Shown here: positions 28,552 through 38,370 of the stretch, one piece after another | How the letters are laid out: every line of letters begins with the position of its first letter | Numbering within the stretch: position 1 is the stretch's first letter | Source of the DNA: an uncultured Alphaproteobacteria bacterium | Lineage (GTDB): Bacteria; Pseudomonadota; Alphaproteobacteria; VGEJ01 | DNA: 64,000 nucleotides | Assembly: GCA_913041535.1 (NCBI GenBank) | Contig: CAJWJK010000001.1 | Coordinates: forward strand, 248,001-312,000 | Reading direction: 5' to 3' | Made by a program: the position numbers and the translations under genes | The notes under the pieces: generated by a model | Told to the model about the DNA's origin: nothing | The model's input: the letters and a program-made list of their open reading frames with translations, nothing else | Databases searched by the model: none

Positions 28552-29496
28552 TTACGCCCGCGTTAGTAGGTGTACAGAAAATAATTGGTTTTCATCAACC
28601 CAAACGGCTGTCGGTGCAAAGGAGGCAGATTTAGCGAGCGCCTGAAACTCTTCCACGGTATATTTGTACGAATTTTCGGTATGTATGGTTTCATTAGGCT
28701 TTAAAGGAAAATGGTAATTGGATACCGTCAGCATTTGTTCACAAAGACTTACTAAATGCATTTCTATACGCCCTTTGTCCTCATTGTAAGGAGCGATGTG
28801 TTTAAACTGATCTAGCTGTGCATTACCTTTTAATTCTCTATTAATTCGATCCAATAAGTTCTTGTTGAACTTCTCTGAAATACCAGAAGCGTCATTGTAG
28901 GCTGCTTCAAGAACTGACTTATCCTTTTTTAAATCAACTCCAATTATGGCGGCACCGCCGTGACCAACTACATTATGCATGCTGCGGAGTAGTACCTCAG
29001 CATCATCGGGTTCAAAATTACCAATAGTCGAACCAGGAAAAAAGGCACATAGCCTTTTTCCAGCTGATGCCCATAAAGGTAGATCAAATGAGCTTGTGAA
29101 GTCTCCAACGATTGGGTGTACAGTGAGGTCGCTATACTCGACACCAAGCGTATCTGATGCTTGAAGAAGTTGTTCGTCCGCAACGTCTATTGCAATAAGT
29201 GCTTGAGGTTTATCTAAACTGTCCAGCAAGGTTCGTACTTTTGACATGGCTCCCGAACCGTACTCGATAAGTATTACCTCGGGCCCAAGGTATTCCGAAA
29301 TTTCTACAGCTGCAGTTTCCAGTATGCTAGATTCGCTTCTAGTAAGGTAATACTCAGGCAGGTCGCAGATTTGTTCAAAAAGCTTCGCTCCTCTTTTGTC
29401 GTAGAACCACTTAGGCGTTAGCCTTTTAGGCCTGTTTGATAGACCTAATACAACTTCTTGAAGAAATGATGTCTTCTCTGCAGGAATAAAATTCAA
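28552..29496 (-). CDS. egtD: L-histidine N-alpha-methyltransferase (ergothioneine synthesis)
   Basis: A 314-residue SAM-dependent methyltransferase that trimethylates histidine to hercynine. Family marks are KWFYDKRGAKLFEQICDLPE near residues 24-43, the SAM-binding IEYGSGAMSK near residue 78, and FFPGSTIGNFEP near residue 150. The start is TTG at 29496: conserved residues begin directly after it, GGGGG lies six bases upstream, and no ATG is available. It follows egtB by 38 bases, making an egtB-egtD operon. Confidence 0.93.
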   Translation of the reverse strand: MNFIPAEKTSFLQEVVLGLSNRPKRLTPKWFYDKRGAKLFEQICDLPEYYLTRSESSILETAAVEISEYLGPEVILIEYGSGAMSKVRTLLDSLDKPQALIAIDVADEQLLQASDTLGVEYSDLTVHPIVGDFTSSFDLPLWASAGKRLCAFFPGSTIGNFEPDDAEVLLRSMHNVVGHGGAAIIGVDLKKDKSVLEAAYNDASGISEKFNKNLLDRINRELKGNAQLDQFKHIAPYNEDKGRIEMHLVSLCEQMLTVSNYHFPLKPNETIHTENSYKYTVEEFQALAKSASFAPTAVWVDENQLFSVHLLTRA

Positions 29497-29534
29497 TTTT
29501 GGCCCCCTGTTTCTTTCCCACCTGAAGATAGTGA

Positions 29535-30830
29535 TTAGCCATTAGGTATAGAATCGGCAAGTCGAACACCACTAAATTGCCAACGATTCTGGGGATAGAA
29601 AAAATTTCTATATGTCGAGCGTATATGGCCTTCCGGAGTTACACAGGATCCCCCTCTTAGGACCATCTGATTTGACATAAATTTACCATTATATTCCCCA
29701 ACCGCTCCTTGTTCCGGAGAGTAACCTGGATAAGGGCGATAGGCACTTGCGGTCCACTCCCAAACGTCACCAAAGACTTGTTGTATTCCGTCTTTATAGG
29801 AGGACTCTGGATGGTACATACCGTTTCCAGAAAAATTGCCAGATCTTTTTAAAGGTGCTGCGATGACTTCCCACTCTTCTTCAGTAGGCAAACGTTTTCC
29901 GGCCCAACGAGCGTACGCGTCGGCCTCGAAAAAACTGATATGGCAGACAGATGAATGTGGATCGAGGGGGTAAAGACCTGAAAGCGTGAAGGCATTCCAA
30001 TGTCTTCCATCGCTTGATTCCCAGTATAAGGGCGCTTGCCAATCGTTTTTCTGACATGCTGCCCAGCCATCAGAAAGCCATAGTTCTGGTCGCTTGTAAC
30101 CACCGGCGAGTATGAACTCCAAAAATTCTTTGTTAGTTACGGGTCGGGTGGCGAGTTGGAAAGGTTCAAGCCACACGTTATGGCGCGGCTTTTCACAGTC
30201 AAACGCAAAGCTATTGCCCGAATGCCCTATTTCTTGGAGCCCGCCTTCATCCGTTACCCAGTCCAGCTTGGAGGCATTCTTGCTGCTACATAGCTCATAT
30301 TCGTGGTATTGAGGTTTTAGGGGATTGCACGAAAAAACATGTTTGATATCTGTTAGAAGTAGTTCCTGATGTTGCTGTTCGTGATGGATTCCAAGTTCAA
30401 TAAGGTCAAGAGCTTGTGGAAGATTAAGGCTCTGGGTCTTCAGAAACTTCTTTAACGCATCCTCAACATGTTGCCGATATCTATACACGTCACTAAGTGA
30501 TGGTCGAGATAGAAGTCCGCGCTTCGAACGTTCGTGTCGGGGGCCCATTTGTTCGTAGTAGGAGTTGAATAAATATCCGTAATCTTCGTTAAACGCCGTA
30601 TAGTCAAACACAAGGGGTTTTAAGACAAATGTTTCAAAGAACCAAGTGGTATGCGCTAAGTGCCATTTAGTGGGGCTTGCATCAGACATTGACTGAATGC
30701 ATTGATCTTCCGCACTGAGAGGTTTTGAAAGTTCGTTGGTGATATTTCGAACTGCCCACAGATGATTGGAGATTGTTTCCATTCTTTCGCAAGAGTTTCG
30801 TGTTGACTGAATTGAATTATCACTCTTCAT
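29535..30830 (-). CDS. egtB: Ergothioneine synthase EgtB (hercynine sulfoxide synthase)
   Basis: A 431-residue non-haem iron enzyme that joins hercynine and a thiol (gamma-glutamylcysteine or cysteine) with O2. The N-terminal DinB-like domain has WHLAHTTWFFE near residue 55 and the iron-binding HEQQHQE (HxxxHxE) near residue 133. The C-terminal FGE-sulfatase domain shows RLPTEEEWE and FGDVWEWTASAYRPYPG. ATG 30830 is chosen; the open frame runs further up but into the tRNA-Ser gene. Together with egtD it makes an ergothioneine precursor; no egtC or egtE is present nearby. Confidence 0.92.
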   Translation of the reverse strand: MKSDNSIQSTRNSCERMETISNHLWAVRNITNELSKPLSAEDQCIQSMSDASPTKWHLAHTTWFFETFVLKPLVFDYTAFNEDYGYLFNSYYEQMGPRHERSKRGLLSRPSLSDVYRYRQHVEDALKKFLKTQSLNLPQALDLIELGIHHEQQHQELLLTDIKHVFSCNPLKPQYHEYELCSSKNASKLDWVTDEGGLQEIGHSGNSFAFDCEKPRHNVWLEPFQLATRPVTNKEFLEFILAGGYKRPELWLSDGWAACQKNDWQAPLYWESSDGRHWNAFTLSGLYPLDPHSSVCHISFFEADAYARWAGKRLPTEEEWEVIAAPLKRSGNFSGNGMYHPESSYKDGIQQVFGDVWEWTASAYRPYPGYSPEQGAVGEYNGKFMSNQMVLRGGSCVTPEGHIRSTYRNFFYPQNRWQFSGVRLADSIPNG

Positions 30831-30882
30831 TGTTTCGATACCTGGTGGCAGATGGTGGTCATCGGCTAGTTGATCTCCAAAT

Positions 30883-30973
30883 TGGCGGAGGGAGTGGGAT
30901 TCGAACCCACGGGACGCTTGCGGCGCCCACACGCTTTCCAAGCGTGCGCCTTAAGCCACTCGGCCATCCCTCC
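30883..30973 (-). tRNA. tRNA-Ser (anticodon GGA)
   Basis: A 91-base class II tRNA on the minus strand. Acceptor GGAGGGA pairs with TCCCTCC, the anticodon stem CACGC/GCGTG frames the loop TTGGAAA giving anticodon GGA, and a long variable arm and GTGGG-TTCGAAT-CCCAC T arm follow. CCA is encoded at 30883-30885. It reads UCC and UCU. Its 3' end points toward egtB and mirrors the 3' end of tRNA-Ser(CGA) at 27738. Confidence 0.96.
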
Positions 30974-31064
30974 TTCTCCATCAAAACGCTGCCAACTATA
31001 ATGATAGGTGCGCCCACGAGCCAGCTCTGCAAGCACTCCATTTTGTAATAGATGAAATTGAATT

Positions 31065-31382
31065 ATGACCGACATTAATTTCATAGCTTGGTGTTTTAGA
31101 ACTGTGTCTGCTTCTATAGCTGTGGCGGATATAATATTTTTGGTGCTTGCTTACGACTTTGCAGTATCGCCCATTGGATTCTGCTGGTATCAAATTAATC
31201 CCGATAGCCTTGTATTGGCCCAAGCGCTAATTCAGCGTCATTTGTGGCCGTATTTGTGGGATCCCATTATTACCACTGTCCTAATATGGCCCTTTTGGGT
31301 TCTTCTCGCTTTACTGTCAGTACTGAGCTTCGCCGTTTCAATGTTAGTGGTGTTATGTTGGGGTCGAAATGTCAAACTATAG
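31065..31382 (+). CDS. Small membrane protein, function unknown
   Basis: A 105-residue protein with two hydrophobic segments, near residues 12-35 and 70-98. The central loop contains INPDSLVLAQALIQRHLWPYLWDPIIT, a pattern I associate with a conserved alphaproteobacterial family of unknown function. It starts 91 bases after the tRNA-Ser(GGA) gene and ends 22 bases before the convergent lepA stop. No catalytic motif is visible. A small inner-membrane protein is likely. Confidence 0.65.
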   Translation: MTDINFIAWCFRTVSASIAVADIIFLVLAYDFAVSPIGFCWYQINPDSLVLAQALIQRHLWPYLWDPIITTVLIWPFWVLLALLSVLSFAVSMLVVLCWGRNVKL

Positions 31383-31404
31383 ATAACCACGTTACGAAGA
31401 ATGA

Positions 31405-33198
31405 TTAGGAATCTACCCTTAGGGCTGCTATGAAGGCTTCCTGAGGAATACTCACAGTACCCACCGTACGCATACGCTTCTTTCCCGCTTTTTGTTTTTC
31501 TAACAGCTTGCGCTTTCGGGTTGCATCACCACCATAACACTTCGCAGTGACGTCTTTTCTGAGCGCTTTAACTGTTTCACGCGCAATAATTCGCCCTCCT
31601 AGAGTGGCTTGAATAGCGATTTGGAAAAGCTGTCGCGGAATTAGCATTTTGAGTCGTTCACATAGGGCACGCCCTCTAATCTCGGCTCGGTCGCGGTGAA
31701 CAATGGCGGCGAGAGCGTCAACGGGTTCGCCATTAACCAAGATTGTCAATTTGACAAGATCGCCGGGTTCGTATCCGTCGATCTGGTAATCAAAACTTGC
31801 GTAGCCGCGGCTTATGGACTTAAGCCGATCATAAAAGTCATACACTACTTCACTAAGGGGAAGCCTATAGATAAGGAGTGCGCGCTTACCTACATACGAA
31901 AGTTCAAGCTGAGTGCCTCGACGCTCTTCACATAAACCAAGCACAGAACCAAGATGTTCATCAGGCATTAATATTGTTGCTCGAATCCAAGGCTCAGAGA
32001 TGTAATCTATGCGCGTTATATCGGGCATATCGGCAGGGTTGTGAAGTTCTATATTATCTCCATTGGTTAGTACGATATGGTATACAACGCTAGGTGCCGT
32101 GGTAATGAGATCAAGATTGAATTCTCGTGAAAGGCGTTCCTGAATTATTTCCAAGTGTAAAAGACCTAAAAAACCGCACCTAAATCCCAGACCGATAGCG
32201 GCAGACGTTTCTGTCTCATAATGAAAACTTGAATCGTTCAGTCGTAACTTGGCCAAACTATCTTTCAGTCGCGGAAATTCATCTGCATCCTCTGGAAAGA
32301 GTCCACAAAACACGACGGGAACGCTTGGTTTAAATCCTGGTAGCGGCTCACCTGTGGGTTGCAGGTGATCTGTAATAGTGTCACCGATATTGGTTTCTGA
32401 AACGGTCTTGATCCCAGCAGTGATAAAACCAATTTCTCCCGGTCCAAGTTGTTCAATTAAATCAGGCTTAGGTGTGAAAACCCCAACACGTTCTACAGAA
32501 TGCGTAGCGCCTGAGGACATCATCTGAATTTTGGTGTTCTTTTTTAAACTTCCGTCGTGAATTCGCACTAAAATGACTACACCGAGATATGCGTCATACC
32601 AGCTGTCTATTAACAACGCTTTCAGAGGTGCCTCAACTTGTCCTTGTGGACACGGGAGTTTGTCAACTACCTTTTCAAGCACCTCATCAATGCCAACGCC
32701 CATCTTTGCTGACACAGGGGTGCTTTCTGAGGTATCTAGTCCAATAACGTCCTCTATTTGTTGACACACGCGTTTAGGCTCAGAGGCGGGGAGATCGATT
32801 TTGTTGAGAACAATTACTATTTCGTGATTTACATCTACGGCATGGTAAACATTGGCAAGGGTCTGGGCCTCCACTCCCTGACTTGCGTCGACAATTAGCA
32901 CTGACCCTTCACAAGCTGCGAGAGAGCGGTTGACTTCGTACGAAAAGTCCACATGGCCCGGCGTATCCATTAGGTTAAGTTGATACGTTCTTCCATCTTT
33001 GGCTGTGTAATTAAGGCGCACAGTTTGTGCTTTAATGGTTATGCCACGTTCACGCTCAAGATCCATAGAGTCAAGAATTTGCTCACGCATCTCTCGTGAC
33101 GACATGCCACCGCATCGTTCAATGAGTCGATCGGCGAGAGTTGATTTGCCATGATCAATATGAGCAATAATAGCAAAGTTTCTAATATGGGAGAGCAT
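31405..33198 (-). CDS. lepA: Elongation factor 4 (LepA)
   Basis: A 597-residue translational GTPase that back-translocates stalled ribosomes. G1 is AHIDHGKST at residues 13-21, G3 DTPGHVDF near residue 79 and G4 NKID near residue 133; the LepA-specific C-terminal domain ends with [21 protein letters not shown] 33198 is chosen because the family begins shortly before the P-loop; the frame is open 63 bases upstream into the pheT end. It lies 19 bases after pheT in the same direction. Confidence 0.95.
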   Translation of the reverse strand: MLSHIRNFAIIAHIDHGKSTLADRLIERCGGMSSREMREQILDSMDLERERGITIKAQTVRLNYTAKDGRTYQLNLMDTPGHVDFSYEVNRSLAACEGSVLIVDASQGVEAQTLANVYHAVDVNHEIVIVLNKIDLPASEPKRVCQQIEDVIGLDTSESTPVSAKMGVGIDEVLEKVVDKLPCPQGQVEAPLKALLIDSWYDAYLGVVILVRIHDGSLKKNTKIQMMSSGATHSVERVGVFTPKPDLIEQLGPGEIGFITAGIKTVSETNIGDTITDHLQPTGEPLPGFKPSVPVVFCGLFPEDADEFPRLKDSLAKLRLNDSSFHYETETSAAIGLGFRCGFLGLLHLEIIQERLSREFNLDLITTAPSVVYHIVLTNGDNIELHNPADMPDITRIDYISEPWIRATILMPDEHLGSVLGLCEERRGTQLELSYVGKRALLIYRLPLSEVVYDFYDRLKSISRGYASFDYQIDGYEPGDLVKLTILVNGEPVDALAAIVHRDRAEIRGRALCERLKMLIPRQLFQIAIQATLGGRIIARETVKALRKDVTAKCYGGDATRKRKLLEKQKAGKKRMRTVGTVSIPQEAFIAALRVDS

Positions 33199-33217
33199 CT
33201 CTACTTCGTTTTCTGCC

Positions 33218-35623
33218 CTATTCTCGCAGGTGTCCACCAGTTGCTTTGCAAACTGCAGCAACGATGTTGTCTACTATGTGGGCAATTTCTGCATCTGTTA
33301 ATGTTTTGTCGTGCGGCTGCAGGCGAACAGATAGAGCAACAGACTTCATATTTTTACCTACAGATTCTCCAACAAACACATCAAACACTTGAACTGAATC
33401 TATAAGTTGTCGTTCGGCACTCTTGGCAGCGTGCTCCAGTGCGGTGGCTGGAAGACTATTGTCGACAACGAAAGCAAGATCTCGACTGACCGAGGGTAAA
33501 TCGGATGCTGATAGGGGTGGTTTGGTAGTCCTTGCGCGAGCCTTTAATTCTGGCAGCGAATCGAGAAATAATTCAAATGCGGCTACAGGGCCATCAATTT
33601 TTAACTCATCTAGCAAAGTCGGGTGTACGGTCCCAAAAGAACCTAATGTTCTTTTGGGTCCTAATTTAACAATGCCTGAAAGGCCAGGATGATACCATTG
33701 TGGTGCTGAGTTTATAATTTCTAGCCTGTCAGTAGGTATGCCGCAGGAGTCTAGGGCTCGCAATATGTCTGCTTTTGCATCAAACGTATCCACTCTTCGC
33801 GGTTCTGTTAGCCAGTGGCGTTCCCCATTGTTGTTCCAACGGATTCCAGCAGCCACGTTGGCTTGACCAGTGGATGAGGTATCTCTGTAGACAGGACCGA
33901 GTTCGAAGAGTCGAATACTGTCGTGGCCGCGGTCAATATTCTGCCGACAAGCTGCTAGGAGATTTGGCAGCAAACTGGGTCTCATGTTTTCAAAGCCAGC
34001 GCTTATTGGGTTGGAAATTATAAGAGTCGGGTCAGCGCCACCAAAAAATTCTGCCATTTGGTGAGGTATAAATGACCATGTTACCGTTTCAATTAAACCG
34101 TTGGCAGCTAATACTCTTCTAACTAAGTTGATTCGGCGCTGCGTAGCTGTGATTGCTGGGTGTGCTATTGAAGTTGTTCGAGTAAGAGGGATAGGGTCAA
34201 TTTTATCGTAACCGTGGACTCGCGTGATCTCTTCAACAATATCTGCTGCACCAAAGATATCACTTCGCCAGGAAGGCGGCGAAATCTGCATGGTTTTCCC
34301 GTTATTTTGGAACTCAAAACCAAGGGATTTAAGCGTCTGGCATATTTTAGGCTTGGTTGCCTTTAGACCGCCAAGGCTAAAGACCTGAGAAGGGCTGAAG
34401 TCTATGGTGCGCTGCCACCGTGGCGGTTCTCCGGAAATTACGAGATCACTTGGCTCTCCACCGCAAAGGTCAAGCACTAGTTTGGTGCCGACTTCTAGAC
34501 CCTCTATAACTGACTCTGGATCCACTCCACGCTCAAATCGGTAGCGAGCATCGCTCTCAATGTTCAGTTCGCGCCCCGATTTAGCTGTGCGTACTGGATC
34601 GAAAAGTGCTGATTCAATGAAAACATTAACTGTGTCGGGGGTGCAACTTGATGCAACACCCCCAACAATACCTCCGAGCGCTAGTGGGCCATTCTCATCT
34701 GCAACCACCGTAGTATAGTTTTCCAGCTTATGTGTTCGTCCATCTAGGGCGGGTAGAACTTCACCGACCTGAGATAAGCGCACTAGGATATTGCCGGACA
34801 GAGCGTCTGCATCAAACACGTGTAGTGGACGAGCGATATCGTGTGTTACAAGGTTAGTCATATCAACGAGCGCTGATATTGGCCGCAAGCCAATGGCACG
34901 TAATCGATTCTGGAGCCATCTTGGGCTTGGACCGTTATGGACATTTCTTATAAGACGGCCGCCAAACATTGGGCATGCGTCACTGGTCTCAGGCGAAAAC
35001 TCTAAGTTAACTTTAATTGGGCATTCGTATCGACCAGGGATGGGAGTAATCGAATTTTTCCTAAATTTTCCGAAACCAGCTGCAGATAGATCGCGAGCAA
35101 TTCCTCGAACTCCCAGACAGTCTTGGCGGTTTGGAGTAATGGCAATTTCGATTATCGGGTCATCAAGTCCCATCACCGTCGCATACGGAACTCCTATTTG
35201 AGTGTTCTGGTCGAGTTCGATAATACCAGTATGATCTTCCCCCACACCTAGTTCGAGTTCAGAAACCAGCATCCCGTTGCTCTCAATACCGCGAATCTTC
35301 GCAGTTTTCAGTTGTATACCAGTGCCTGGTATCTTCGATCCTGTTGGAGCAAAAACCCCGATCATACCAGAGTGTGCGTTGGGTGCCCCACACACCACTT
35401 GGTACGCTCCGGATAAAGTCTCTACATTACATACCTTTAGATGATCGGCGTTTGGGTGGGGAGAAGTGTCAATTACTTTTGCCGTAGTGAAAGCGTTTAG
35501 GGTCTTGGCGGAGTCAGTGACGCTCTCTACTTCGAGGCCAAGCGCTGTTAAGGCAGAACTTAACTCGTCGATACTTATATTCGTTTCGAGGTGTTCGTGG
35601 AGCCAGTTTTCAGTGAATTTCAT
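33218..35623 (-). CDS. pheT: Phenylalanyl-tRNA synthetase, beta subunit
   Basis: An 801-residue beta chain. Domains in order: tRNA-binding OB fold (EMAP-like; residues ~40-150), B3/B4 editing domain, B5 DNA-binding-like domain, catalytic-like core, and a C-terminal ferredoxin-fold anticodon-binding domain. Recognisable stretches include [12 protein letters not shown] near residue 78 and [11 protein letters not shown] near residue 358. It pairs with the alpha subunit from the adjacent upstream pheS. Normal length. Confidence 0.95.
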   Translation of the reverse strand: MKFTENWLHEHLETNISIDELSSALTALGLEVESVTDSAKTLNAFTTAKVIDTSPHPNADHLKVCNVETLSGAYQVVCGAPNAHSGMIGVFAPTGSKIPGTGIQLKTAKIRGIESNGMLVSELELGVGEDHTGIIELDQNTQIGVPYATVMGLDDPIIEIAITPNRQDCLGVRGIARDLSAAGFGKFRKNSITPIPGRYECPIKVNLEFSPETSDACPMFGGRLIRNVHNGPSPRWLQNRLRAIGLRPISALVDMTNLVTHDIARPLHVFDADALSGNILVRLSQVGEVLPALDGRTHKLENYTTVVADENGPLALGGIVGGVASSCTPDTVNVFIESALFDPVRTAKSGRELNIESDARYRFERGVDPESVIEGLEVGTKLVLDLCGGEPSDLVISGEPPRWQRTIDFSPSQVFSLGGLKATKPKICQTLKSLGFEFQNNGKTMQISPPSWRSDIFGAADIVEEITRVHGYDKIDPIPLTRTTSIAHPAITATQRRINLVRRVLAANGLIETVTWSFIPHQMAEFFGGADPTLIISNPISAGFENMRPSLLPNLLAACRQNIDRGHDSIRLFELGPVYRDTSSTGQANVAAGIRWNNNGERHWLTEPRRVDTFDAKADILRALDSCGIPTDRLEIINSAPQWYHPGLSGIVKLGPKRTLGSFGTVHPTLLDELKIDGPVAAFELFLDSLPELKARARTTKPPLSASDLPSVSRDLAFVVDNSLPATALEHAAKSAERQLIDSVQVFDVFVGESVGKNMKSVALSVRLQPHDKTLTDAEIAHIVDNIVAAVCKATGGHLRE

Positions 35624-35653
35624 ACCGACTGATCCGCCAGAAATTTGTGGAAA

Positions 35654-36730
35654 TTAAAGAGCTAAACCACTCGCAAGATTTGGCATGTTAAATGGCCTAA
35701 ATCCATAGTGTCGAAGCCATCGCAAGTCAGAATCGAAAAATGCTCTTAGGTCGGGTATTCCATATTTTAACATTGCCGCCCGATCAATTCCCAGTCCAAA
35801 CGCAAATCCTTGATATTTTTCGGAATCTAGACCGACGTGCTGCAGAACACGAGGGTTTACCATCCCACATCCGAGAATCTCCAACCAGTCGTTTCCCTCA
35901 CCAATCACTATGGAATCCTTACCGCGGGAACAACCAATATCCATTTCAGCTGACGGCTCAGTGAACGGAAAGTAACTTGGTCGGAAACGCATTCGCAACG
36001 AACTACTCTCAAAAAACGTGCGAGCAAATGTCTCAAGACACCCCTTTAAATGCCCCATATGAACAGCAGTATCAATGGCTAGGCCTTCCACCTGATGAAA
36101 CATTGGCGTGTGCGTTTGGTCCGAATCACAGCGGTAGGTGCGACCTGGTGCAATAATTCGATACGGCGGTTTAGTTGATAGCATGTGACGAATCTGAACA
36201 GGGGATGTATGAGTCCTTAGCAGCATCCTTTCATCGTTATTCATGGGAGCAAAATAAAATGTGTCATGCATTTGTCGAGCAGGATGTTCGGCTGGGATAT
36301 TGAGAGCAGTAAAATTGTGAAAATCATCTTCAATATCTGGTCCAGTGGCAACTGTGAACCCCATATCCGCAAATATGGCAATTATTTCCTCAGTTACTTG
36401 GCTGACTGGGTGAATACGCCCCTCTTGCATCGGTCTCGGTGCTAACGTCACGTCAACCGATTCTCCAGAGACTTGGCCAGCAACAGATTCATGGCGCAAC
36501 TCACGCTCTTTTGTCCCTATTGCCGCGACAACCACAGTTTTGAGTTTATTCAGTATAGGCCCTGTTCGTTTTCGATCTTCCGGCGCCATGGGTCCAAGAG
36601 TGCGCATCAATCCAGTAATTTGGCCTTTGCGACCGATTGCTGAGACCCGCAATCTGTCGAGTTCCTCTTTATCTTTGGCCGATGCGATATCAGACAAAAG
36701 CCTTTCTTGAAGATTCTCTAGATCCGGCAT
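35654..36730 (-). CDS. pheS: Phenylalanyl-tRNA synthetase, alpha subunit
   Basis: A 358-residue class II catalytic subunit. An N-terminal coiled-coil arm is followed by the core with HPARQMHDTFYF near residue 147, RTHTSPVQIR near residue 173, and the motif 3 region FGLGIDRAAMLKYGI near residue 314. GGGGGGTGA lies just ahead of ATG 36730. It charges tRNA-Phe together with PheT. The order rpmI-rplT-pheS-pheT-lepA on the minus strand keeps the classical run except that infC is missing from its head. Confidence 0.95.
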   Translation of the reverse strand: MPDLENLQERLLSDIASAKDKEELDRLRVSAIGRKGQITGLMRTLGPMAPEDRKRTGPILNKLKTVVVAAIGTKERELRHESVAGQVSGESVDVTLAPRPMQEGRIHPVSQVTEEIIAIFADMGFTVATGPDIEDDFHNFTALNIPAEHPARQMHDTFYFAPMNNDERMLLRTHTSPVQIRHMLSTKPPYRIIAPGRTYRCDSDQTHTPMFHQVEGLAIDTAVHMGHLKGCLETFARTFFESSSLRMRFRPSYFPFTEPSAEMDIGCSRGKDSIVIGEGNDWLEILGCGMVNPRVLQHVGLDSEKYQGFAFGLGIDRAAMLKYGIPDLRAFFDSDLRWLRHYGFRPFNMPNLASGLAL

Positions 36731-36785
36731 TAGTCACCCCCCACAGGGGCCAAGCCATTGTTTGTCGTCACAAAATTACCTGTAG

Positions 36786-37154
36786 TCAGGTCGATTCGGC
36801 ATCTAGGGCCGCTTTTGCTTGCTTTACTAACGCATCAAAAGCTGCGGGTTCACGTACTGCTAAGTCGGCCAGGACTTTGCGGTCAACATTAATGTTAGCA
36901 AGTCGTAAGCCATTCATGAAGCGACCATATGTCATACCAGCTTGGCGTGCAGCTGCGTTAATACGTTGTATCCACAGAGATCGAAAATTACGTTTGCGAT
37001 TACGGCGATCACGATACGAGTATTGAAGCCCTTTTTCGACTTTTTCAAGTGCAATACGAAACGCTGTATGATTGCGACCGCGATAACCGCGAGCCAATTT
37101 TAAGACTTTCTTATGGCGCGAGTGTGCTGTAACTCCACGTCTGACGCGTGCCAT
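36786..37154 (-). CDS. rplT: 50S ribosomal protein L20
   Basis: A 122-residue L20. The N-terminal basic arm ([17 protein letters not shown]) and the globular part with [19 protein letters not shown] near residues 53-71 match the family. It binds 23S rRNA early in assembly and represses its own operon in many bacteria. AAGGATT precedes ATG 37154; it starts 11 bases after rpmI. Confidence 0.97.
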   Translation of the reverse strand: MARVRRGVTAHSRHKKVLKLARGYRGRNHTAFRIALEKVEKGLQYSYRDRRNRKRNFRSLWIQRINAAARQAGMTYGRFMNGLRLANINVDRKVLADLAVREPAAFDALVKQAKAALDAEST

Positions 37155-37165
37155 ACTTTTAATCC

Positions 37166-37363
37166 TTATCCGTAGGGCATAAACGGCTTAACAATCTTGG
37201 CATCCGAACTTGCCATAATCGTTGAGCCTCGTTTGTCGCGGATCTGTTTCTGAGTTCGCTTCATCATCCCATGCCGCTTACCGGCGTAGTGTCTACGCAC
37301 CTTACCTTTAGCGGTTAGGCTGAACCGTCCCTTGGTGCTACTTTTTGTCTTCAACTTTGGCAT
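37166..37363 (-). CDS. rpmI: 50S ribosomal protein L35
   Basis: A 65-residue highly basic protein beginning [13 protein letters not shown] and carrying [16 protein letters not shown], typical of L35. A good AGGTGAG ribosome site precedes ATG 37363. It heads the rpmI-rplT-pheS-pheT-lepA run. The 123 bases ahead of it, up to the dioxygenase stop, hold no gene; a GC-rich stretch there could fold and might serve as an L20 autoregulation leader, though I could not define a structure. Confidence 0.97.
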   Translation of the reverse strand: MPKLKTKSSTKGRFSLTAKGKVRRHYAGKRHGMMKRTQKQIRDKRGSTIMASSDAKIVKPFMPYG

Positions 37364-37486
37364 AGTGGCTCACCTGCACCTGCCCGACTTGTTCAGGCTG
37401 AGGCGCGGTTATAGCGACCACTAGCCCGGAACGCAAGTAATCGGTGAGTACTTGGTACTATGTTAAATGCAGTTAAGTCTAAAAAA

Positions 37487-38356
37487 TTATTGTGATGGGG
37501 TTTCGGCGATGACTGTTGTACGGTGAAGGTAACGGGAATCTTCGTAGTCCACTACTGCATAATGCATAAGCGACCTGTTATCCCATACAGTCAAATCACC
37601 TACTTCCCAGCGATGTCGATAAATGAATTCATGACGTAGCGCATGATTATATAACATATTCAATAGGGGCTCACTCTCGGCTGAGGCAAAGCCGTCTATC
37701 GCAGCAGTGAATCCCGGATTGACATATAGTGCTTGGCGTTTCGTTTCAGGGTGTGTAATGACCACTGGGTGTATGTGCCTATTTTGTCCATCGAAGTCCG
37801 TTTGTAGCAATTGGTCTGCTGTGTAGGTGCCGCTGTTTTCAGCGGCGACAGCAAAGTCGTGGATAGCACGCAGATTTCCGATCATATCTTTCATTCCGGA
37901 AGATAGTTCGGAATATGCTGCGTACATGTTGACAAATAGTGTATCACCTCCGCTTGCTGGCACTTCGATGGCGTAGAGAAGAGAGGCTTGGGCAGGTTTT
38001 GCGCGAAATGAAACGTCTGAATGCCAGTAGTTACCCGCTTTAGGTCGACCTTGGGGCTCGCCATCCTTTAACTTATTGGACACACGAAATATTGCTGGTT
38101 GTCCTGGTAGCAGATACTTCAGAACAGTTTCCTGAAACTGATCCGCTTCACCAAAGAGAGGTCCGAAGCGACGGCTGAAAGCCACTTGCTGATCAGGAGT
38201 TAAGCATTGGTTCTTAAATACTAAAAGGCCATCGTTATCGAGCCAAGCTTTGTACAAGGATGCGAACGTTTCGTCGTCTATGGAATTAGAAAGGTCTATA
38301 CCGTGCACCTCAGCTCCAAGAATCGGGCAAAGCTTCTGAATATGGAATTGTGTCAA
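37487..38356 (-). CDS. TauD/TfdA-family dioxygenase
   Basis: A 289-residue Fe(II)/2-oxoglutarate oxygenase. The iron-binding HxD is in YWHSDVSF near residue 111 and the distal His in WDNRSLMHYAV near residue 266; the 2-oxoglutarate Arg lies near LHRTTV at residue 279. Relatives oxidise taurine, other sulfonates, herbicides or quaternary amines; the substrate is not readable. The start is TTG 38356 with AAGGATAG upstream; no ATG fits. It lies 123 bases before rpmI and 14 bases after the glycosyltransferase stop on the same strand. Confidence 0.87.
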   Translation of the reverse strand: MTQFHIQKLCPILGAEVHGIDLSNSIDDETFASLYKAWLDNDGLLVFKNQCLTPDQQVAFSRRFGPLFGEADQFQETVLKYLLPGQPAIFRVSNKLKDGEPQGRPKAGNYWHSDVSFRAKPAQASLLYAIEVPASGGDTLFVNMYAAYSELSSGMKDMIGNLRAIHDFAVAAENSGTYTADQLLQTDFDGQNRHIHPVVITHPETKRQALYVNPGFTAAIDGFASAESEPLLNMLYNHALRHEFIYRHRWEVGDLTVWDNRSLMHYAVVDYEDSRYLHRTTVIAETPSQ

Positions 38357-38370
38357 TGTTCTATCCTTGT

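Noticed and set aside
30831-30941. Upstream extension of EgtB to residue -37
   Set aside because: The extension translates the tRNA-Ser(GGA) gene and has no family similarity.
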